Source: Ananas comosus (Eukaryota > Streptophyta > Magnoliopsida > Poales > Bromeliaceae). Taken from it: a DNA stretch of 64,000 nt. The translations under genes and the position numbers were made by a program. The DNA lies in the NCBI RefSeq assembly GCF_001540865.1, contig NC_033636.1, positions 301,778 to 365,777 on the forward strand. The letters run 5' to 3'. Position 1 is the first letter of the stretch. Every line of letters begins with the position of its first letter. The notes below the pieces were generated by a model that was not told the origin of the DNA, ran no database searches, and saw only the letters and a list, made by a program, of their open reading frames with translations. Shown in pieces: positions 10,690 to 19,650 of this stretch.

Positions 10690-12065
10690 GGTCGCCGGGG
10701 GGAGCGAGGAGGGTGCGGTTCGGGAACGCGACGGTGATGGGGACGACGCAGGAGGATTCGAGGGAGAACGGCGAGCGCGGCAAGAAAAAAAAACAGAACG
10801 ATAGAAACAGAGAGGAGAGAGAAAGAGGAAAGAGAAAAAATAATAAGGGTATTTTGGTCAGGCGGACGAAAAAGCGGACCGAATCTGCAAAAACGAAAAA
10901 GGTGGCCCGGTTTTGCAAAAGCCCAAAATAAATGGATTTTTTATGCAAATTGGCCTTTTTCGTACTATAGAAATAATTTACAAAGATTTCCAACGGGACC
11001 TTACTGGAATATGATATTCAATAATAGCCAACTCGGTGGTTTGAAAAGTATGAAGTTTAAGGATGCATATATTTTTCTACGGGGTTATTTATCTTATTTC
11101 GAAAAAATAATCTAAATGGGCTAAATATGACTGCCATTCTAGATGTGTGATTGCACCATTTATTTACTAAAGGCTAAAGACAATTTGAAAAAAATGGTCT
11201 GTCTGAATGTCGAAATAATCTATCCGGTGATATCATATGTCACGTCCCGCAACTGCCAATTTGGTCAGTTCGGACACATACGAAGACGCTGAACGGATAG
11301 AATCTCTCCTGTCCGCCCTAGGATCCATAACTACAATCATGTATAAAGAATTGCCCAGAAAAATTTCGATATACATGACTTACACGAGAGCCAGCAACAC
11401 GAGCAAGTGAAAGTAAAACTAACTATTACCTCCATTCATTGTATCTTGATTATATTAAACAAAATGTAAAGTTCATAATCTATTACATCCATTTTCTCAA
11501 AATACATCACCGGTCTCTCAAGTACAACTATTACATTTTTCTAACATGTCGCTTTTCATCCTATACAAAAGATGAAAGAAAAAGGGTACACAGCTATACT
11601 CGGGGAAGTCTACTACCTAGGGCGCGATGCCCTTGCTGTGATTCTCGACCGCACCGCTCGCGTTAGGATCTGAAAGGTTAGTGGGGTGAGAACTACTGAA
11701 AGTTTCCAGTGGGTTTGGCCCCGACCTCGCCAACTCACCCATTAGGTCTACTCAAGCATATGTAAAAAAGAAAAGATAAATATCAAACCAAACTAATATT
11801 ACTACAATGCCTGTACAAAAACTGAACAACAAGTAATATACTTATGATGCATGCACATCTCTTTTACTTTTACCTTTACCCAATTCTCTTGGTTAACCAT
11901 TTGGTTAAGCCGAATTCAACAAATCAAATCCCTTTTTGTTCGGGAGAATTCCGCTACGACCCGACGGGACCGTCTGCTGGGGAGAATTCCGCTATCGCCT
12001 AGTGATGACAACTCCGGAGCTCACCGTTTGAGGTGGAACGACCACCATCAAGTCTATCAGACTAC

Positions 12066-13200
12066 GGGCCTATTTGGCCTAACTTCTGAAAAAGTGATTT
12101 CTGAAAAAAGCGATTTTGTTTAAAAGCTGTAAAGCGTTTGGCGGAGTTTAGATAAAAGTGATTTTTCTAAAGTAATTTTGAAAAACTGTTCTGCAAATTT
12201 TTTTGATGTTTGCACAAATTAATATTTTTCAGCTTGAGTTTATATAATTATGAATTTTATAAATTTAAATTAAAATTTCATACTTTAAATTTAGAATTTA
12301 AAATTTAAAATTTAAAATTTAAAATCTAAATTTAAAAATTGAAATTTAAAATTTAAAATTTAAAATTTAAATGTAAAAATATAAATAATTATGAAATATA
12401 ATATATAAAATATTAATATTTAAAAATATATTTAAATTTTAAAATTTAATTGTTAATTTTAAAATTTTTAATTAAATAATTATGAAATTTTAAATATAAA
12501 ATTTAAATTTGAATATTTAAAATTAAAATTTTAAATTTAAAATTTGGAATATTTAAAATTAAATTTTAAAAATTTAAATATTTCAAAAATGTAAATTTAA
12601 ATTGAATATTTAAATTTTTAAAATTTAAATTTAAATTTAAACTTTTAAAATATTTTGGAATTGTATAATTTGAATATTTAAAATTTAACAAATAAATTTA
12701 AAATTTAAAATTGAAATGTAAATTTTTGAATATTTCAATATAATTAAAATTTAAATTTGAAATTTGGTACATTTAAATTTAATTTTATCTTAAATTTGAA
12801 ATTTGAAATTTGAAATTTGAAAATCTAAAATTTGAGATTTGAAATTTAAATTAAAATTTAAAATTTAAAGTTTGAAATCTATTTTTCAAAAATTAAAATT
12901 TAAAAGTTAAAATTTAAAAATTCAAAAATGAATCTGAAAATTAAAATTTAAAATTAAGTTTAAATTTAAATTTAAATATTGAAATTAAAATAAAAATAAA
13001 AATTTGAAGTTTAAATCCAAAATCAGAATCAGATTTCAAGAAGCAGCTTTTTTCTGCTTCTGATTCTGAGGCCTTCAAAATCAGTTTTCTGATTCTAAAA
13101 AGTAGAATCAGATTTTAAAAGTGAGTTGCCAAATGCTCTATTGAGCCGAAAATCACTTGTCAGCCCAAAAGCGCTTTTTAAAAGCTAGACCAAACGCCTC
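12066..13200. mobile_element. Nested TIR element with AT-rich core
   Basis: The left end GGGCCTATTTGGCCTAAC pairs with the right end, which reads GAGGCGTTTGGTCTAGC on the other strand. The word CTAC flanks both sides (12062-12065 and 13201-13204). Words such as AAAAGTGATTT recur inside both arms. The ends resemble PIF/Harbinger-type MITEs. The middle 770 bp is low-complexity (next entry). No coding capacity. Confidence 0.6.
12240..13010. repeat. Degenerate AAATTTAAAATTT low-complexity tract
   Basis: About 770 bp made almost only of A and T in short alternating blocks (AAATTT, TTTAAA, AAAATTT) with drifting period. It reads nearly the same on both strands. It looks like slippage-amplified sequence inside the nested element. 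Confidence 0.85.
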
Positions 13201-14204
13201 CTACCTGTGAGTATAATCTAATCCTCAACTTCGAAGATACCATGTCACAATTGCCAAAATATTTATGAAGTTTTTCTTGTTTGGCATTCCACATTTCTAG
13301 GTGCTAACCAATCCATCTTGTCACAATACCACCTTGTTTACTATTGTCATGATCCAACACAAGTTTATACATTTATAGGGTTTCTATGTCATAGTCCATT
13401 GTCCACATGTATCTTTACATTGAAAACATACACGGTTTCCACATCTAGGCACATATTAGCATTAACCCTACAATGCATGAATCTAACACTATACATATAC
13501 ATATATACTCAAGAAGGTATCAAAGACATAATAGGTCATTTAAAGATTTCAGATAGCACCACCCATCTCGTAGTGATGTCGGAGTGCGAGAAATCAAGTC
13601 CCGCGATTTTTAGACGCCTATCTCTCTTGACCTACATCTAACGAACGAAAAATGAGGTTTTTTTTTAATATCTTGCTGTAGACTCGTCGAAACGTCAATC
13701 CAAACCTCTCAACACGTCGAATTAACCTTCAATTAGGAATACAAGAGATCAATTCCATACTAGATCTCCATTCCTACAAAACCTCATTTTTAACCCTAGG
13801 GTTCACACCTAATACCCATAATCCAAATTTCTTAAAATTTCATAGCATAAACTAAGCTCTAGAAATCCAAGAAACTTAAAAACTAACAAATTAGGGTAAT
13901 TAAGCCAAACCCTAACTTAGAAATGCAAGAAATCTATCTTGGCTCCTTGTTTCACAAGTCCTTGTTCTTAAGCCTCTTCTCCACCAAAACCACCAATTTT
14001 CCACCTTTAATCCTCCTCCAAAGCCTCCAAGTGAAGAAATTCTAAAGAGAGAAGGAGAAGGAGATGAGAAGGAGGAAGAAACGAGATGTTTCTTTGCATG
14101 GGAAGTATAGGTGTAAAGGTGGGGGTTATATATAGACCCCAACATTACCACTTAGACCCCTCACAAAACATCCTTTCATCCATTACAATTCAGTCCCTCG
14201 CAGG

Positions 14205-14560
14205 CTGAGTACCGGTACTCGGGTTGAAGTACCGGTACGCGAGGCTTCAAGTACCGGTACCAGTCACATAGTACCGGTACCAACCACCAACCGGAGAGCT
14301 ACGCAGGCTCTGGTCTAACCTGGAGTACCGGTACACAGCTCCAGTACCGGTACTCGACCAATCCAATACCGGTACTCGATAGGCAGTACCGGTATACACT
14401 GGTATGGTATCCAAACCCGAGAGCTAGCCTCTCGGGCAACTCGCAGAGTACCGATACCCACCTTTGGCACCGGTACTCAGCATCTCAGGGTCCGAGCTCC
14501 GAGAGCTGAGCAAACATACCTCAATTAGGTACTGGTACCACATTGCTCTATTATCGATAC
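14205..14560. repeat. Cluster of GTACCGGTAC palindromes
   Basis: About ten to twelve copies of the self-complementary 10-mer GTACCGGTAC or one-base variants occur within about 355 bp, just upstream of the minus-strand TATA box near 14130. They occupy the U3-like part of the probable LTR and look like repeated regulatory sites. Confidence 0.8.
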
Positions 14561-14773
14561 TCAATGCCAATTCTGCAGTTTGCCGTTGCAATATTTCGGG
14601 AGTCCGTTTTCGCCCCCAATCTACGCCGAAAACGCCCAAACACTCCAGAAACACTCTTCTAACCATCCCCACGCCTTCAAGATAACTCGGGGACATCACT
14701 TATCACCCTCATACTACACTTTGATAAATTTGATCAAAGTTAGCATTGTGATTCGGAGATTCGGTATATTACA

Positions 14774-15318
14774 TCTTATTTCATATGTAAAGATTTTTCG
14801 CTATGATTGAAAGTTAAGAGTGTGGCCTTGCAGAACATATTCAGTTTTCAAGTTATTTTTTTCAAAATAAGTTAATCATTTTGTAGGTACCAAATTAGGG
14901 GCATCTACCAAAATCTTTCAAAAAACAAAAAATCAAACTCCTACTTCCACTTACATGAAGTAATCTTTGTACCGATCGAATAAGTTAGCGCCGAATAATT
15001 TACTTTGACATCCAAGTAAGACTAAATCAAATAAAAATAATACCAAATAAAATATTTATGTATCAAAACGTGACTTTAATAATCTTTGTATCTCTTAGTT
15101 GGATGGGTAGGAGTAACAACAAATATGAAGAAATTGTAGCAACGCGTCACTTACTAGAATCTAGTAAAAAAAATATTATTGATAACACCTCGACAAACTA
15201 ATTATTTTAATAAATTTATAGTTATAAGATATTACATGAAGTATTTAAATTTGTAAAAATAGAATGCACAGTCAGAATTTGGTACTTAAAAATTTGGGAA
15301 ATAATTAAAAACAATAAT
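14774..15318. other. Intergenic AT-rich stretch
   Basis: Between the probable LTR and the tRNA gene. No open frame, repeat or regulatory site could be supported. Confidence 0.6.
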
Positions 15319-15391
15319 CGCGCCAGGTAGGGGTCGAACCTACGACTTTCTGCTTAGGAAACAGACGCTCTATCCACTGAGCTACAGGCGC
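15319..15391 (-). tRNA. tRNA-Arg (anticodon CCT)
   Basis: The minus strand folds as a 73-nt cloverleaf without an intron. Acceptor GCGCCTG pairs with CTGGCGC with one U-U mismatch, and the discriminator is G. The D arm contains TAGCTCAGTGGATAGAGC (A box), the anticodon loop is TTCCTAA with anticodon CCT reading AGG codons, and the T arm contains GGTTCGACCCC (B box). The 3' CCA is not encoded, as expected in a nuclear gene. Both internal RNA polymerase III promoter boxes are intact, so it should be functional. Confidence 0.95.
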
Positions 15392-15632
15392 TAGGTGCAA
15401 GAGGTTTTTCACATAAAATATAATAACACATATCATAATCTAATTGGTAGTTAAATTAGAAAGACAGAAGAATTATACTATGCTAATTATTTGATTGCGA
15501 CTTAGAAAAACAAAAGAATTACCTGCTTTGTGTTCAAGAAAATAGAAAAATAAGTCAACCTAGAGAACAAAATAGAACAATTTCATAAGCTTATGGAAGT
15601 GTGAAACGTAATGCAAAGACAAATTTCATGTC

Positions 15633-15840
15633 TCATGCAGAATCAACTGCATATTCTAAAATATAGTAGCTACAATTTCTGTTCTTGCCTACAATATTGA
15701 AGAAATTGGCGTAGCACAATACAAATCGTCCAATCGAGAAAAATAGAGAGCATACGATTCCTTCGATAGCAAATGCTAAAAGGCGAGATTGTTTCTGGAG
15801 ATTGACTGCTGACTCCGGGATAGCAATTGCCTGTGCACAT
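15633..15840 (-). other. Possible unidentified exon
   Basis: On the minus strand an acceptor-like GTGCACAG precedes an open frame starting AIAIPESAVNLQKQSRLLAF, followed by a hydrophobic stretch (EGIVCSLFFSIGRFVLCYAN) and a stop at 15633. I do not recognise the family. It could be the last exon of a small membrane protein or simply chance. Confidence 0.15.
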
Positions 15841-16024
15841 GAGTTCACACAGTGTAAAATGAAAAAAAAAAACAAGCCTGCAAGGTGAACGAGTAAAGGT
15901 CACCTTACTAGAGAGCAAAACAGTTTGCCAACTTTTAATTAGCAGATTAAAGAATAGGTGCGAGTAGATATGAGATGCTTAAACGGAAATAAAAAACTTT
16001 TAGAAATTTGAGTTTTATCCTTTA

Positions 16025-16140
16025 ATAATTCTTATTATTATATTATTTATTTTTTTGAGAAAAAGATAGTAAATTATCTGCTTCATTCATTCGGTAAAAT
16101 AAAATAGAAATACATAATAGAAGCAGACAAGACTTTCAAA
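16025..16140 (-). mobile_element. LINE 3'-end fragment (unit 1)
   Basis: On the minus strand this reads CTGCTTCT...GAATGAAGCAGATAATTTAC...TTTTTCTCAAAAA, the tail signature shared with fragments at 17640-17755, 17862-18000, 38370-38470 and 47855-47965. It is also present at the same place in unit 2, so it predates the split of the two copies. Confidence 0.55.
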
Positions 16141-16822
16141 AAAAGATAAAAAATAAATCGAAGAAAGAAAAAAAAAAAGAGAGAGACAGAGAGAGAGAGG
16201 GGTAGAGTGATAAGGAGAGAGGATCAGTGAACAACGGATGGCTCATTCTACGTGGTGATCAAAAGTTTGACACGCATAATTATTATAATATTATTTATGC
16301 ACATAATTTTTCATTACTCTTATATATAATGTTTCTTTGGTCAAATTAGAAAGAAAAAACCGCTGGCCTTCAGATGTGTGGTGTGGAAGGAAAGGGTGAA
16401 CGGGTGACCCAAACTGCTGACTTGGCTTACGACTAAATGCGCCGTGCATAAGCGAGCGAGTGGCTTCAGCGAGTTTGGTGGCACCGACCCATCACATCGT
16501 ACGAACCGGGAGGAATTAAAAAGCGTATGTTCACAACTTTTACTTATGATTATACATACACACATACATACGACCGTGACCGTGCTATAATTAATTTTAT
16601 ATTTATACATTAATTATTGCGATTCGATCGTAATGGAGATGGGATAAATATCGTCGATCGACGTTTCGTCTGTAGGCCCCCGGAACAGAAACCGGAACCC
16701 CCACTCGTTGCCACACGTCCAGCGGCTCCCATTTTCGCAATTTATATATGTGTGGTGGCCTCGGCACGGCATTCACCTGCAGTACTCGCCTTTTAAAGCG
16801 CCTACTCTACTACTAACTTAGT

Positions 16823-16830
16823 TTATATAG
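16823..16830 (+). promoter_or_regulatory. TATA box of LOR copy A
   Basis: TTATATAG lies 119 bp upstream of ATG 16942. The same word lies at 18573-18580, 134 bp upstream of ATG 18707 in copy B. Confidence 0.5.
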
Positions 16831-16941
16831 GGTTCCTTTCGTTTTTGTTTTTTCTTTTCACTTTTAAAAGAGCAAGCAGCATCTGGCTTTTGTTGGTGTT
16901 TTCAAGTGCGAGCAAGTTGAGTTGGTATTGTTTAGTAATAG

Positions 16942-17454
16942 ATGGAGATGGAGATGGCGATGGAGATGGCGATGGCGATGGCGATGGTAGCCGTGGTGGG
17001 GGAGGAGTACTGCGCTGAGGGAGAGCGGGAGCTGACGGTGCGGAAGACGTCGGTCTTCTACCCGGGCGACGGCTTCGCTGCCTACGACCACCGGACGGGC
17101 GACCTCGTCTTCCGCGTCGACACCTACGCCCTCGCCGACCGCCGCCAGATGATGAAGCAGCTCGTCCTCATGGATCCCCACGGCGCCTCCATCCTCACCG
17201 TCCGCCGCAAGGTATCGGTATCCTCTCTTCTGTTTCTTATTAATTTTTTCTTACATGATAAGCATATAAGCAAGTAAAAGTAGAGTAGCGGAGTGTGATC
17301 GATTTTTCTTTGTTTTTTTTTTTTGATTGGATGCAGTAGTGGCCCAGCCTGCACCAGCGGTGGGAGGGGTTCAAAGGAGAGCGAATCGAAGGCCAGAAGC
17401 CTCTCTTCACCGTCAGGAGATCCTCCATCTTCGGCGGCGATCGCAGCGTCGTGG
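16942..17454 (+). pseudogene. LURP-one-related (LOR) protein, copy A, truncated at the assembly joint
   Basis: Exon 1 (16942-17211, 90 codons) ends RRK at donor AAG|GTATCG. Exon 2 starts at TGG 17340 after an AG and is cut at 17454, where a single N is followed by the start of the second unit. The remaining protein is the N-terminal half of the LOR fold (VRKTSVFYPGDGFAAYDHRT, then FRVDTYALADRRQMMKQLVL, then WPSLHQRWEGFKGERIEG). Where it can be compared it is almost the same as copy B. The truncation coincides with the N, so this is more likely an assembly effect than a decayed gene. Confidence 0.8.
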
Positions 17455-17861
17455 NAAAAAAAAAAAAAAAAAAAAACAAGCCTGCAAGGTGAACGAGTAA
17501 AGGTCACCTTACTAGAGAGCAAAACAGTTTGCCAACTTTTAATTAGCAGATTAAAGAATAGGTGCAAGTAGATATGAGATGCTTAAACGGAAATAAAAAA
17601 CTTTTAGAAGTTCGAGTTTTATCCTTTAATAACTCTTATTATTATATTATTTATTTTTTTGAGAAAAAGATAGCAAATTATCTGCTTCATTCATTCGATA
17701 AAATGAAATAGGAATACATACTAGAAGCAGATAAGGCTTTCGAAAAAAGATAAAAAATAAATCGAAGAAAGAAGAAAAAAAGAGAGAGAGAGGGGTAGAG
17801 TGATAAGGAGAAAGGATCAGTGAACAACGGATGGCTCATTCTACGTGGTGGTCAAAAGTTT

Positions 17862-18000
17862 TTTTTTAAGAAATAGGTAGCAAGCTACCTGCTTCATTCA
17901 TTAAGTAAAATGAACTGAGCATACAAGTTGGAGGCAGCTTAGATTTTCGAAAAGCCAACAAAAAAGTAAAAGTTAGGAATTAAACAAAAAGAAAATCAAG
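17862..18000 (-). mobile_element. 5'-truncated LINE insertion present only in LOR unit 2
   Basis: A 139-bp insertion absent from unit 1. It starts on the plus strand with a T run (the poly-A tail of a minus-strand copy) followed by GCAAGCTACCTGCTTCATTC, the LINE tail signature. It is flanked by a 14-bp near-perfect target duplication, GTGGTCAAAAGTTT (17848-17861) and GTGATCAAAAGTTT (18001-18014). Unit 1 keeps the empty site GTGATCAAAAGTTT. These are the marks of target-primed reverse transcription. Confidence 0.8.
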
Positions 18001-18706
18001 GTGATCAAAAGTTTGACACGCATAATTATTATAATATCATTTATGCACATAATTTTTCATTACTCTTATATATAATGTTTCTTTGGTCAAATTAGAAAGA
18101 AAAAACCGCTGGCCTTCAGATGTGTGGTGTGGAAGGAAAGGGTGAACGGGTGACCCAAACTGCTGACTTGGCTTACGACTAAATGCGCCGTGCATAAGCG
18201 AGCGAGTGGCTTCAGCGAGTTTGGTGGCACCGACCCATCACATCGTACAAACCCGGAGGAATTAAAAAGCGTATGTTCACAACTTTTACTTATGATTATA
18301 CATACACACATACAATACGACCGTGACCGTGCTATAATTAATTTTATATTTATACATTAATTATTGCGATTCGATCGTAATGGAGATGGGATAAATAAAA
18401 TATCGTCGATCGACGTTTCGTCTGTAGGCCCCCGGAACAGAAACCGGAACCCCACTCGTTGCCACACGTCCAGCGGCTCCCATTTGCGCAATTTATAATG
18501 TGTGGTGGCCTCGGCACGGCATTCACCTGCAGTTCTCGCCTTTTAAAGCGCCTACTCTACTACTAACATAGTTTATATAGGGTTCCTTTCATTTTTTTTT
18601 TTTTTTCTTTTCTTTTCACTTTTAAAAGAGCAAGCAGCATCTGGCTTTTGTTGGTGTTTTCAAGTGCGAGCAAGTTGGTATTGGTATTGGTATTGTTTAG
18701 TAATAG

Positions 18707-19650
18707 ATGGAGATGGAGATGGAGATGGAGATGGCGATGGCGATGGCGATGGCGATGGTAGCCGTGGTGGGGGAGGAGTACTGCGCTGAGGGAGAGCGGG
18801 AGCTGACGGTGCGGAAGACGTCGGTCTTCTACCCGGGCGACGGCTTCGCTGCCTACGACCACCGGACGGGCGACCTCGTCTTCCGCGTCGACACCTACGC
18901 CCTCGCCGACCGCCGCCAGATGATGAAGCAGCTCGTCCTCATGGATCCCCACGGCGCCTCCATCCTCACCGTCCGCCGCAAGGTATCGGTATCCTCTCTT
19001 CTGTTTCTTATTAATTTTTTCTTACATGATAAGCATATAAGCAAGTAAAAGTAGAGTAAAAGTAGAGTAGCGGAGTGTGATCGATTTTTTTTTTTTTTTT
19101 TTTGGATTGGATGCAATAGTGGCCCAGCCTGCACCAGCGGTGGGAGGGGTTCAAAGGAGAGCGAATCGAAGGCCAGAAGCCTCTCTTCACCGTCAGGAGA
19201 TCCTCCATCTTCGGCGGCGATCGCAGCGTCGTGGCAGTCGAGGTGCACGCGCCCGCAGCAGCAGCAGCAGCGGCGGTAGGAGAGGTGGAGTACCGGATTG
19301 AGGGCTCCTTCGCACAGCGGTGCTGCCGCGTGCTGTACGGAGGAGGCGGAGGAATGGGAGGAAGAGTGGCGGCAGCAGAAGAAGAAGGTGGCGGTGATGG
19401 AATGGGGATGGTGGTGGCGGAGATAAAGCGCAAGGTGGACTCCTGCGCGCACGGGGCCGTGGTGCTGGGGAGGGACGTCTTCTCCCTCTGCCTCGCCCCC
19501 CGCTTCGACTCCGCATTCGCCATGGGCCTCGTCCTCGTCCTCGACCAGATCAGCGGCGACGACGACGACGACCACGACGACGACGAAGCCGTCTCCGTTA
19601 ACGCAGCCACCCTCCTGGAGGAGAATGACTGCGCTATCGACCGACGGTGA
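18707..19650 (+). CDS. LURP-one-related (LOR) protein, copy B, intact
   Basis: LOR proteins have a tubby/scramblase-like 12-strand barrel; the founding member LURP1 is needed for basal defence against an oomycete in Arabidopsis. The CDS joins 18707-18982 and 19120-19650 (intron 137 bp, GT...AG, phase 0) for 268 residues. N-terminal Met-Glu/Met-Ala repeats are followed by the core: TVRKTSVFYPGDGFAAYDHR, LVFRVDTYA, DPHGASILTVRRK|WPSLHQRWEGF, PLFTVRRSSIFGG, YRIEGSFAQRCC and the closing DVFSLCLAPRFDSAFAMGLV typical of the family. A Gly-rich loop and an Asp/His tail (GDDDDDHDDD) are additions. The acceptor in copy B is ATAG|TGG. Role in defence is inferred from the family only. Confidence 0.9.

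Larger units (their letters stand above)
9823..10964. mobile_element. Long-TIR element with GC-rich captured sequence (Pack-MULE-like)
   Basis: Two AT-rich arms of about 110-120 bp are inverted copies of each other. The left arm (9823-9945) contains GCATAAAAAATCCACTTATT and GCAAAACCGGGCCAC; the right arm (10841-10964) reads GCATAAAAAATCCATTTATT and GCAAAACCGGGCCAC on the other strand. Both sides are bounded by CTATAG (9817-9822 and 10965-10970), a possible part of a target duplication, though the word is its own reverse complement. The interior (about 10000-10540) is very GC-rich, unlike the surroundings, and has frames that look like gene pieces. It also holds a short-repeat tract and a 25-N gap. 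Long TIRs around foreign GC-rich sequence are the hallmark of Pack-MULEs; no transposase is visible. Confidence 0.65.
11238..14773 (-). mobile_element. Probable solo LTR of a Ty3/gypsy element (with nested insertion)
   Basis: On the plus strand the segment begins TGTCACGTCCC and ends TATATTACA, so both strands start TG and end CA. The flanking 5-mers are TCATA and TCTTA, a near match to a 5-bp target duplication. Read on the minus strand it has an LTR-like order: a region of GTACCGGTAC palindromes (14205-14560), then a TATA box (TCTATATATAACCCC, near 14130), then a transcribed-looking leader with CACTTGGAGGCTTTGG and TTAGGGTTTGGC. Minus-strand orientation is inferred from that layout. No gag-pol is next to it, and no polypurine tract or full primer site flanks it, hence solo LTR. 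A 1.1-kb element is nested at 12066-13200. Large LTRs with such a layout occur in Del/Tekay-type gypsy elements. Confidence 0.5.
15862..19234 (+). repeat. Direct tandem duplication of the LOR locus (two units joined at a single N)
   Basis: Unit 1 (15862-17454) and unit 2 (17456-19234) both begin with a poly-A run then CAAGCCTGCAAGGTGAACG, and both carry the promoter, 5'UTR, exon 1, intron and the start of exon 2 of the LOR gene. They differ by scattered substitutions, small repeat-length changes and a 139-bp LINE insertion in unit 2. The joint at 17455 is one N, so the duplication may be two alleles placed in series rather than a genomic repeat. Confidence 0.9.

Noticed and set aside
10283..10993. 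236-residue minus-strand frame across the gap
   Set aside because: It is made of repeat translation (Thr-Ile-Thr-Pro-Leu) and unknown residues from the gap, with no domain.
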